A stretch of DNA of 64,000 nucleotides, taken from positions 49,280,934 to 49,344,933 of the forward strand of contig OX104127.1 in the NCBI GenBank assembly GCA_944470555.2. The letters are read 5' to 3'. The stretch comes from Heterobilharzia americana (Eukaryota; Platyhelminthes; Trematoda; Strigeidida; Schistosomatidae). The position numbers and the translations under genes were made by a program. Every line of letters starts with the position of its first letter. The first letter of the stretch is position 1. Of the stretch, positions 54,681 to 64,000 are shown piece by piece. The notes beneath the pieces were generated by a model, which had not been told where the DNA came from, ran no database searches, and saw only the letters and a program-made list of their open reading frames with translations.

Positions 54681-57388
54681 TGTCTATGCAGCTGATTTAC
54701 AACCAGCAGGTTGCAATTTCGAAAGGAACACTAAATCTTTTTCACACTCCATCGTGAATTTTACAAACTAATGAGCAGCACTAAAAATGTTTAGGTTTTT
54801 CAAGTGATATTCTTCATCATATGATAAAAGAGTGTCATTGACATACCTTTCGTAAAAGCGTAGTCAGCCGATTAATGGATTAAGGGCACTATTTTCAAGG
54901 AAGACCAGGAAAATATCAGTTACAAGTGGACCAAGAGGAGACCACATTCTTACACTTTCTGCGCATACAGTTCGTGAAATGTGTACTAGATGTTGAAGGT
55001 GTATCTGAACAGCAGTTTTTTCAAGTAGCTGGGACATGTGGCGATTTTGTTGGACTGAATTTAGTCGTTTATGAAGATAGTCCCGATTAGGGAAATGTTT
55101 TTAGAGAGAGAAGTAAAAGCCAGATTACGTTTGTTTTTTCAACACTTTGGTACTTTTCCCCGATTTGATGAAATCAAAGGTTTCCTTGAGGCCATATTTT
55201 GTCATACGGTGCCTTACCAAAATGACGATATTTACCGACCATTTAGCCAACGGGTGATATGAATAGCTGGTTATATCCAGTATTGGTAGAAGAGTGTCTT
55301 TTGTTTACCAGCATCAAACAGAACATCTGGTTGATAAAGTTCACAAACTGGACTTTCGTTCTTATCGTTCATTTTTTGTTCGATGACCTAATATGGAGAT
55401 TTCTTGTTCATGAAAGAATAGATTAGAAGAGGCCGCGTCGTAATTAAATAAATAATTAATATCCATAATTTAACCGTGATTGGTCACATTGAAAACAGTA
55501 GACCTAGGTGAAACAGCTGAAACATGCAGTGGTTCGCTATTTTTGAAAGAAATTGAATCCATTCATTGTTAATGAAACTTTCATAGCTAAATACTTCAAC
55601 ACTCAAAATCCATTTGTGAAACATTATTTCCCCATTTTGATTTATTTCGGTACATTGCCCCTATTGTTATCTTACTATGGTCAGACATTAAATGATGCAC
55701 TATTACACTGGATCCAACACTGAGGGTCAGGGACTGATACACACGGGGGAGAAATATGAACCTTCTCAATAGACTGTTGCCCTGAGTAGAACAGTTACAT
55801 ACGATGATAAACCATTTTTACAGATTGCATTGCGATATCAGCCTTTACTTATCGAGTTCATAAACCATTTGGTATCCTATGTAGGTATTTATATAATTGT
55901 GATATTAATTTCAATATCTATGTGGAATAATGGAAGTCCACTTCAGTTATCTACCATGTATGACTGTTCTCCAGTGATTCAGGCACTCAACTTTCACTTA
56001 CCTCGTCAAGTACTCAAACTGCACTCTACTTACATAGAATTGACTTTTTGAGAATACGATTTCTAAGGCCAAGAAAAGGAACTGGGAAAACGGGACTATT
56101 GGAACTATCATGTTAAATGATGAAGCTAGTAGTGAAACGAACAACGATATTTCTTTCCCAAACACGTACGCTTTCTTTTCTTTGTCAAATTCAAATCACT
56201 CAGCTACTGACATTCATGAAAAACATTTCTTTAGTTTTCATCTTACAAAAAGTAGACTAGTCTGACATGTTACACACGATTACAAAATTTTGAGAGAATA
56301 GAATTTCCTAAGAAATACAACCGTTTTCCACGAAATCCAGCAAACGATAAGTAGTATAGTTTTATCGCGGGAAAGTCAACTTGCCGAATAAATAGATTCA
56401 TTACTAAACTACTGTATGAATACTCGCTTTAGTGTCATACATATCACATATTTTTGATCGGTTATAGTTAATTATCCCAATAACCAGTAATTTTGGGAGT
56501 GATTGCCTTCTGCCATCTAGTAATCATAGATGTCGAACGTGGAATTTATAGACGTATACCATACAAAAGTATAATCTGGGTTCCTTAAAAAGTCAGAAAA
56601 AAATTGGTTAACAGGAACTAAATACGTGTGCAATGGATTGAAAAAAATAATCTATTTGAGTCCGCAGAAGTGCTTAGACTTCACATTACCATGATTTTTT
56701 GATTCATGATTACCAACACCTCAAGAAAAAATATGCACTTTAATGGACAGTTTAGGTCGATAATCAGTTAAAACATGTTCACGTTTTAATCCTGTTTTAT
56801 CCTGCTTTAACTTTAGACAGTGTATTGAAGATGGTAGTTGGGCATGTTTCTATATAACCTTGATCAAAATTCAGACTCAACTTTAACGCAGTTATCGTCC
56901 TACCTTACATCAGGATTACATTGGAAGAATTTACAGGTAAGTAACTTCAGCTTTGTGTCATTCATCCTTGAAAGTTGCGCGTCACAATTATGAAATAACA
57001 TAGTGATTTTTCAAAGTAGGGGAACTAGTCGTTTTAAAGCCAAATCTAAATGTGTGAATGAGAATTTGTAACAACAGCAGTTAGACATTTATGCGGGAGA
57101 AAGTTTGAGGAACGCAAAATTCTCATAAGCATCAGTTTAAAATAGATTAAACTTCATTCACATCCAGATATACGACTACAAAGAAACCTTGCTAACAAAC
57201 TTTCAGATAAAGCATGGATTAAGGTCGGATACTCCACATGTTAAAACTTCTGACAACATGTAAGGAGGACTAATTAGCACAGAGTGAATATACAAAATTA
57301 TTCAGATGAAAATTGATGTCTTATAAGAAACAGCTTTAATATATTTTCACGCAAAGATCATATGAACATCTATCCACACCAAAATTAC

Positions 57389-57709
57389 CTCATATGCCTC
57401 ATTCAAGTCCTGGATTTTCTTATCAGCGTCTGGATCTTCACGATTTTTATCGGGATGTAGCTTCGCAGCTAGTAACCTGTACGCTTTCTTAATTTCACTT
57501 TTACTAGCGGTACGGGGAACATTTAAAATGGAATAAAAGTCCCTCCTATATTTCAACAGTAAATTATTGATATTTGACGTATAACAGACCCACAGAAAAC
57601 CAAAACCAAACACAAAAACAACGCTAACAACGGTAGCAAATGTAACACAAGTTTCATACCAACCTCCTCGAAATGTCACAATATGATTCGTCAAAGTGTA
57701 ACATACCAT
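57389..57709 (-). CDS. DNAJB11: DNAJB11 (ERdj3), exon 1 with J domain
   Basis: From ATG (57709-57707) to donor GAG|GTAATT: 107 codons. Residues ~20-44 are strongly hydrophobic ([20 protein letters not shown]), fit for an ER signal or signal-anchor. The J domain follows: [38 protein letters not shown] (HPD motif intact, needed to stimulate the Hsp70 partner BiP), [13 protein letters not shown]. This ATG is the first in frame after a stop at 57745. The N-terminal part is about 45 residues longer than usual before RDFY. An alternative is that translation starts in an upstream exon spliced at the AG before GAGGGACTTT (about 57549). Confidence 0.85.
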
Positions 57710-57960
57710 AAGACAAACAACACCTAAACTTAGTGATACAAATCATAGGAAATGATAGCTACTGTACTTTCGCAGCAAAGTTGGCTTACAGTTATTTGCT
57801 TTAGCTTTTCAGAAACAAGAAATAAACACACATTCCAATATCCAATGTATCCAATATTGAAATTGCGATGGTAGAAAACAGATAGTTTTGATCTCTCACG
57901 TCTAGTTCTTAGGGCTTGGCTAGAGTTGTTCGGTTCGCTCCTTCAGTGAACGAGGAAATC
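57710..57960 (-). promoter_or_regulatory. DNAJB11 upstream region, short
   Basis: Only about 200-250 bases separate the apparent DNAJB11 start from LINE-C 3' sequence. AT-rich; no reliable TATA or ER-stress element could be picked by eye. Confidence 0.3.
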
Positions 57961-58327
57961 CTCTCCGCTTTCTTGCTTTTAGCTTCGGTGAGGTGGATGT
58001 TTTGTGGGTTAGTAAGTTGTAATTTGTGGAGTGATTGGGGAACTACGGGTTGCTGAGAAGTTTAGGGAACTGACGTGACTCCTGTCCTAAAAAAGGATGG
58101 TTAGGTAGCGGTAAAAGAGTGAAGAAGAAAAAGGAAAACAAGGGAAGAGAAAGAAGGAAAAAGGGGAAGAAAAGGGGGTGAAGAGGAGAAACAAAAAGGA
58201 GAGAAGAGTATGTAGGAATTATCCGAACGATAGCTTGGGTTTGGTTCCTACAGAAGAATTAGTAGGTAATGTGGGTGCATTAAGAAGAGAGATAGTGAGT
58301 GGTAGGTAGGAGGGAGGTGAGGGTGGG
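57961..58327 (-). mobile_element. LINE-C 3' UTR
   Basis: Downstream (minus sense) of the RT-ORF stop. It includes a long polypurine (plus) / polypyrimidine (minus) block at 58120-58210. The exact end is not determined. Confidence 0.5.
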
Positions 58328-60935
58328 CTAGTGAGGTTGGTGACTACCTGAGTACGTCCATGGTAGACCGCGCGATGTGACATAACTGTCTAATCGTCTC
58401 TTGAAAGAGTCGACTGAGGGAGCCATAACGATATGTCGCGGTAAGGCGTTCCATAAAGCACATACGCTCAGGAAGAAAAAATTGGACCTGAGTATGGTGT
58501 TGGCCCTCTGGTGTGCTATCTTAATGGGGTTTCTTCGTGAAGGCCGCTGAGTTGCAGGCAAAATTGATTTGTTTACGTGGTTTGCCTGATGGATGATCTT
58601 GTAGGCCTTGATAAGACCAGCCCTTTTCATGTGATAACCCAAGGTAAATAGGTCTGGGTGTTTAAGTCTTTCAGGGTGTCTTTCCCCCTAGCCCCACAAC
58701 AGATTTTGTTGCGGTTCTTTGTATTCTTTCAAGGAGATTAGAGTCTCTCCTGAGTGTTGGAAGAGCCACCGTATTGAAGACCTCTAGGTGCGGCCGCACG
58801 TAGGATTTGAAAATGGTGAGGAAGAGTTCGGGAGTGAGGGCGCCAAGCTGTCTATGCAGAAACTGCCTAATCGCGTTCGCTCCGGTTGTCATACCTCTGT
58901 AGTTGGAGCTGGTGTTCAAGGTGTCGGAGAAGTTGAGCCCCAAATCTTTCACCATGGACACTCTGGTGATAGCACGGTTGCTCAACATGTACTGGAAGTC
59001 GGTCATACTTGCCTCTGGCAGATAGTTGAAAAACAAGAGAAACCGAATCGGTCCTGGGATTGCTCCTTGGGATACTCTTGACGTTGATGGTTTCCATTCC
59101 GACCTTATTCTGTTTACTTTGGTGCAGAACTACCTCCCTTCCAGGTACTCCCTGAACCAAGAGGGTAGAGGTTCACTTATACTAGCTGACATGATCTTGT
59201 GAAGCAGTACTGTGGGTGGGACACCGTCAAATGCTTTGGCTAGGCCGAAAGACAGTATGCACTGGTTCTCTGTTGTCCCAGCTTAGTGGCCAGTCATTCC
59301 AGGCGGTTAGTAAGTTCGTGGTACATATGCGATTGCTCCGAAATCCATGCTGAGTAGAATGCACTGTGTTTTCCTCATTGAGAAATTCCCAGATAGTGTC
59401 AGCTACCAGGCTTTCGAACACTTTTGACACAATAGGGAGTAGAGCAATTGGCCTGTAGCTGCCGGAGCTTTTTCTATCTCCTCCCTTGAAGATGAGCGAT
59501 AAGATGGCTCTCTTCCATTCTTTAAGGAGTGCTTAAAGGGGTTGCAGAGCGGTTTTGAAGGCACCTCGGCGCGGGTTTTTAAGATGGCCGGTTTTAGGTT
59601 ATCGCAGCCAGGGGACTTGTCTGGACATAGATGTTTTCTCTAACTTTTTTTCCTTGTGATTGAGATGTGGCAGGGGTATTCGTTATTTGTGACTTCGCCG
59701 GTGTCGTAACGAGTCGCTGTGGACTTAGTGTCGGTACCAAGTTGGGCTTGGAAGTGTGAGCTCAGAAGCTCGGCAACCCATAGACTGCTTAGTACACTCC
59801 CATCATGACCTGTGATAAGATTCATTCCCTTGCTGGCCGACTTCCTTCTCAACACGAAGCGGCACAAGTCATTGGGATTGCTTTGTAACCTCTCCGCCAA
59901 GTTTGTTTGATAGGAAGATCTGTCGCTACGCACTCTAATGTTACAGCGGTTGCGAATCCTTTTGTAGTTCAAAACGTCAGACTCCCTGCGCGATGAACGC
60001 TACCTGAACCAAGACTGCTTCTTGCTCTGGATAAGCCTGTTTGTCCCACGCTTTAACCATGAGCTTCTCGCTGACAGTCTATATGTTACCTCTGATACGC
60101 TGTGACTGGTGGCCCCAGCGATTATTTTCTCCACTTGTAACCAGTGTTCATCTACTGTGAGATGGGTCCAGTCTATCGGCCATGATGCATTCATGAGATA
60201 GTCCCTCACGGTCTCATGGTTGGCCTTGGCGTAGCAAGGGAAGGTGTTGGGCGTCTCCGGTTGCAGGGCCTCCTTAATAATCATGGAGGTTATTACCGCG
60301 TGGTCACTGGGGCCAAGGGGAGGTTGGATGCATACATCCTCAATGAGGAGTCCATCGTTCATCAGAACGTAGTCAAGGCGCGATGCATTTCCGTTAGGTC
60401 CCCAGCGTGTAGTATCACCCACTTTCTTTGAGAGGCCTGCAGTCTTAACTGAATTCTTCAGCTTCTGGTCGAAGGGTCTGATGTGTCTCTCTTCCGTCTT
60501 GAAGAGGATGGACGGGGTGTTGAAGTCGCCGGCAATGACTATGGAATCGCAATTCGCAGAGGAAGCCGTTAAGATTGCCTTGATGACCATTTCCTTATGT
60601 GTAGGGGGGCTGATGGGGGACCGATATGACTCCAAGCAGGCATTTGGTACGGTGGAGGGTGAAGTAGCACCATAGAGATTCTGGGAGCTGGGTTAAGGCC
60701 GTATCGCTAACCACCCTTGCCTTTAAACGGGAGTTTACGTAGAGAGCCACCCCCCTCCTGCTCTATGTTCCCTATCCCTGCGGAAGAGTTCCATGCCAGT
60801 AACGTGCATCTCTTCGTCGGAGATGTCCGACGAGAACCAGGATTCGGTGATGAATATGATGTCGGAGTGCTGATGTGCACGCAGCGTCCTCATTTCTGCT
60901 GCTTTCCCTCTTAGCCCCCCAACGTTGCTGTGCAT
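58328..60935 (-). mobile_element. LINE-C (CR1-like) ORF2, endonuclease plus broken RT
   Basis: Minus strand, shifting frames. Endonuclease 60935-60250: MHSNVGGLRGKAAEMRTLRA, FITESWFSSDIS (catalytic Glu), IVIAGDFNTPS, ASRLDYVLMN, GPSDHAVI (catalytic His). RT 59972-58980: LQSNPNDLCRFVLRRKSASK, VFESLVADTIWEFL, HGFRSNRICTTNLL, LAKAFDGVPPTVLLHKI (motif A Asp), SQGAIPGP (motif B). The sequence then jumps from LPEASMTDFQYML straight to SNRAITRVSMVKDLGLNFSD, so motif C (FADD) is deleted. Thumb and C-terminal tail 59036-58328 (QLGALTPELFLTIFKSYVRP, RNPIKIAHQRANTILRSNFF, LWNALP). CR1/Perere-type affiliation is inferred. Confidence 0.85.
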
Positions 60936-60995
60936 ACATATTAGGGTGTGCCTGGTGAGAGGGGAGGCCCGGGATGGGCGCTTACGTGGTTGGGT

Positions 60996-61538
60996 CTAGC
61001 GTCGCCAGTCCTCATAGGAATGGCATTGTTCGTTTTTTCGTGTTTTGTTGTTAACTTGGGTGGGGGCTGTTGCGGCGGGAGCTTCTTTACTCGATGTATC
61101 TGACCTGCTGGCCTGTGTGACAACCACTGACTCCAGAGGTCTTGGCGGTTGCCGTCTCTCCTCTTGCCTCGTGAGTCTAGGATTGCTTTCACACATACGT
61201 ACCAGGCCACCCATGAGGTCTTTCGCATTATACCATGCGTGTAGAATGTCTGTGAGGGAGGCATATAAGTCGAATTGGATGGCGAGCAGTCTGAGAGTGG
61301 GAACGGACTTCAGACGCGCTGGCCTTGGCGGTCTACTGACGCTGTTGGCCGGAATACTAGTGAGACCAACTTTAGTTGAGGGCCACTGCCACTGTTGGAC
61401 GTCGTGAAAGTACCGATCTATGGCCAAGCGGTCACTTGGCAATTCTGGAATCCCACGTACAACTGTAGTGTTGTTTCTGTCTGGATTTCCAACCACTGAT
61501 TTTAATAATAATATTTTTTCCCGAATATACGGGCACAC
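60996..61538 (-). mobile_element. LINE-C ORF1 C-terminal region
   Basis: A 180-codon minus open frame directly before ORF2: NPDRNNTTVVRGIPELPSDR, FHDVQQWQWPSTKVGLTSIP, FDLYASLTDILHAWYNAKDL, MGGLVRMCESNPRLTRQEER, ending just before the ORF2 start. Position suggests ORF1 of the same element. It is separated from the N-terminal PHD part (62251-63276) by about 700 bases that do not read like LINE ORF1. Confidence 0.55.
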
Positions 61539-61539
61539 A

Positions 61540-62250
61540 CCATTTTTACAGGTATGAATAAGTTTATATACAAATTACATTCATCTTCATGGAAGGTAGT
61601 CTAAATCCCTACCCGTTGTCACTATAAGATATAAGTGCTACATGTTCATTTAATGGAACATCCCAGCGGAATAAGCGTGCAGAAAATTTACAAGTTGGAC
61701 AAGTGGAAGTACTGTCTTCGCATTAACAAAAAAACCAGGTTTGTATCTAGACAATACAGGTATTACCTGGAGAAAAATAAAGCTCGAAGCTAATGCTTCC
61801 ATTGTAACAGCTTGTACTTTTTGCTTGAGATGATGATGAAAAGTTTATGAATTGTTTACATATTGTACTTCATTGACGATTCCAGGACTGCATAATTCAT
61901 CCATGTTGATACCGTTCCACAACAAAGATTCATAATCTTGGTGAACACTATGACTGAAAGCCAAATGACTTCACTTCTCCAACTCCATCATCCAGGAGCA
62001 ATAGACTTGTTTGAATGCGCCAGATGGACCTCCTCTCTTGTTGGCCATGGCTTGTCAGGCGTGGCCCGAATTCTGCAGGTATTAACAACGTCCCGTTGTC
62101 GCTAGGGAAGGAGGGTGTCTTCGGCCTCTCTGGCAGTGTTCAAGGACACATGTAAAGGGGTTGGCTTATTTCAGGGTGCACGGCTTCCTCGAGAAAGGTG
62201 ACACAAAGTTGCAGAGGGGGAAGGAGTCCCAGCATCTGGCAGTAGTCGAT
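61540..62250. other. Segment between the two LINE-C ORF1 parts, partly exon-like
   Basis: AT-rich in 61560-61960, unlike the GC-richer LINE around it, suggesting an insertion. On the minus strand, after a good acceptor-like TTATTTTTCTCCAG (about 61775), frames give VIPVLSRYKPGFFVNAKTVL and, in another frame, STCPTCKFSARLFRWDVPLN followed by EHVALISYSDN and a GTAGGG donor-like site (about 61608). No gene could be identified. Confidence 0.3.
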
Positions 62251-63276
62251 CTACATCCGGCTGTCAAACCGTTCTCTCTCGATCAACAATGAACCTGTCG
62301 ACATGTGGATGTCGAGCAAGGTGATCGAGTTAGCCCTCCTGTGACCTGGGTTCGTCGTGGGTGGCACGCCAGACTTCCCAATGTGTTTGAGTAATTCCAC
62401 TGGTTGTTTCTCAGTCACGGCATGTGGGGTGTTTGGAGTGGGTTTCGTAGAGGATTCAGCGGTAGATATCTTTAGCCATGCGCTTGACGTTCCCTGAGGC
62501 CAGGTAGGACGTATGGAGACTTGACCTAATGTGGTAACCACGCGAGGTGGCGTGCCCGAAGCTGGAGTTCCAGGTCTGTTTCCAGGTCTCTCTGCGTTAC
62601 CCTTTAGTGTCAACCCCACTCTATTCGGGGATACTGGTAGCTTTTCCTGGCGGAGAGCATCTCCTTTAGGCCTTCTGTGCGGAGTGCGGGCACTTTCCTG
62701 CACTGTGGACAGATGTACCGGAACCACTTGCATGTTTGTCTCTTCATCAGCTTCGGTGTTGCAGTGGCGATGCGCCCATCGGTGACATAGGTTACACGCA
62801 AATGCCTCATCAGCCACCGAAACAACTTTGGTGCAAACACTGCAGCCATCGGATGTCGTAATGCAGCCCTTTTTCCTTGAAGAAAGTGCTATGGATTGTG
62901 GTGAACCGCCTGTGGCTGACTTATTCTTAAGCCTTTTCCTCCTCCTCTTCCTCCTCCTCCTCCTCCTCCTCCCCCCTCTTTTCCTCCTCCTCCTCCTCCT
63001 CCCCCCTCTTTTCCTCCTCTTTCCAGGCATAGTCTGATGCTTGCTCGAGATAGGACTAGTTTGTGACGGGCTAGTGCTACTCTGCGTCACCTGTCTGATG
63101 GCGACTAGAATTCTAGAAACATAAGTTGAGTGCTTCTTCAGAAGTTCGGTGTTCTGCCCCACCTCTGTTTGTCTTCTAGCACATACTAGTGTGTTGTTTC
63201 GGGTGTTATTGTCCCTTTTTGTGCACGGCCACGTTGTCCGTGTCAAAGCTTCAGATCTGGCGTTTTGGGCAGACAT
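62251..63276 (-). mobile_element. LINE-C ORF1, basic tract plus PHD finger (frameshifted)
   Basis: A 341-codon minus open frame. Residues ~85-118 are almost pure Arg/Lys/Gly (KRRKRGGRRRRRRKRGG...), a nucleic-acid-binding tract from a GGA-type purine repeat. Residues 145-172 give CSVC, CNLC, HRHC with PHD spacing (C-x2-C-x12-C-x2-C-x4-H-x2-C). The last pair, YICPQC, lies in the +1 frame at 62711-62700, so the finger is split by a frameshift near 62720-62735. ORF1 proteins with PHD fingers are known in CR1-clade LINEs. Confidence 0.75.
62936..63020. repeat. (CTC)n / polypyrimidine tract within LINE-C ORF1
   Basis: CCTCCTCCTC blocks with two near-identical CCCCCTCTTTTCCTCCTCCT repeats. On the minus strand it encodes the Arg/Lys tract of ORF1. 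It has an internal 33-base duplication-like pattern (GGRRRRRRKR twice). Confidence 0.85.
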
Positions 63277-63900
63277 GTCGCTATGATATAAACTTCTTGG
63301 GAAAACAAATAGTTAACAACAATAAGAGGATTGAAGACTGAGTGCAGCAAAAGGACAGAATATGTAAGGGAGGACAATTTATGTTGGCTCACCTTCAGAC
63401 ACTTGTCACCTAATCCCCTGCCCTTGACCAACGAGTTTAACCGTAAGCTCCAGATGTGTATGTAAAACCGGGAAGGATATTTCCTGACCTCCGAGGAGAA
63501 CCGGGAGCTGAGGCAGTTTGGCAGTTGAAACACACAAGAACCACTGACAGGAGGTAGACCGGTTGTTTCAAGGGAATAATAATGCCAATTTTCAACTGTT
63601 GAGAAGTGAGCTGACGAATACGCAGCAGCGAGGTGCGTGCAGGAACAGAAGTGCTGCAAACTTTCGATCTTTTTAGACTGAGCATTGCAAGTGAGTTTTT
63701 CAATGTGGAAAAATCCAAAAGCTGATAGACGAGAGAAAACACGTCACTGTTCAAGGGGCGCGCCCTTGAGACATTAAGCATCAACACTGTGACTACAAAA
63801 AACTTGTAGCTTTTGAGCTGTCACTTCCAAATCTTCAGGCTCTTGATAATACTTGCTGAGTTAGTACCACGCAAAACGATGCAGCTCATAGAGGCAGTCA
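63277..63900 (-). mobile_element. LINE-C 5' UTR / ORF1 upstream region
   Basis: GC-richer than the surrounding DNA and open in two minus frames (63243-63659, 63437-63787) without recognisable domains. Position directly 5' of ORF1 (minus sense) suggests the LINE 5' UTR. The left boundary is not determined, and 63900-64000 is unassigned. Confidence 0.45.
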
Positions 63901-64000
63901 CTCAGTGTGTTCGAAATAAATGCATCGTTTTCAGCATTGATTAGTTTTTGAGATTTCGCGTAAACGCCAGTAAACTGAGGCCATATAAGTCAACTTTAAG

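Larger units (their letters stand above)
53269..57388 (-). other. DNAJB11 intron 1
   Basis: 4,120 bases; donor GTAATT at 57388, acceptor CTTTATTTAG. LINE-A relics at 54080-54290 (minus) and 54440-54680 (plus). 53290-54080 and 54690-57340 show no recognisable coding or repeat content; small open frames there are not credited. Confidence 0.65.

Noticed and set aside
58788..59081. Plus-strand frame of 97 codons over LINE-C
   Set aside because: Antisense shadow of the RT region; no independent similarity.

Overview
The window looks like a blood-fluke (Schistosoma-type trematode) nuclear genome. It is AT-rich, genes are cut into small exons by long introns, and the introns are full of short tRNA-headed repeats that carry hammerhead ribozyme cores like the Smα repeat of schistosomes. 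It also holds Penelope-like elements and two non-LTR (LINE) lineages of the kind abundant in these worms. The species cannot be fixed from the sequence alone.

Two host genes are supported, and they converge. On the plus strand, nine exons between 4558 and 35709 join in phase to encode the last ~1,335 residues of an axonemal inner-arm dynein heavy chain of the DNAH3/7/12 group (closest by eye to DNAH7): microtubule-binding tip, stalk return helix, AAA5, AAA6, C-terminal domain and stop. The 5' two thirds of the gene lies left of the window. On the minus strand, five exons between 57709 and 40242 encode an ERdj3/DNAJB11-type ER co-chaperone of about 402 residues with the J domain, CNCR/CSDC cysteine region and C-terminal domains intact. 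The two stop codons are about 4.5 kb apart.

Almost everything else is mobile DNA. 58000-63900 (minus) is a CR1-clade-like LINE with a PHD-finger ORF1, apurinic endonuclease and reverse transcriptase. It is dead: it has a frameshift in the PHD finger and a deletion that removes the RT catalytic Asp-Asp box. 48060-51990 (plus) is a near full-length but corrupt copy of a second LINE family, whose 3' pieces recur at many places in both orientations. A third LINE-type RT lies at 19290-20430. Penelope-like fragments lie at 18360-19000, 20650-20990, 27311-27760 and 42215-43350.

The most interesting content is a set of about two dozen short elements in three sequence families (F1, F2, F3). All have the same plan: a tRNA-like head with A-box and B-box, followed at once by a type I hammerhead ribozyme with a tiny palindromic helix III. 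F1 matches the known Smα type. F2 and F3 have different heads, loops and helix III palindromes. F2 is found as head-to-tail tandem copies of about 390-410 bp. One F1 copy (33208-33270, minus) and one F2 copy (14733-14790, plus) keep all core bases; most others carry defined core-breaking changes. Two F1 copies form a large head-to-head inverted repeat at 46905-47320.
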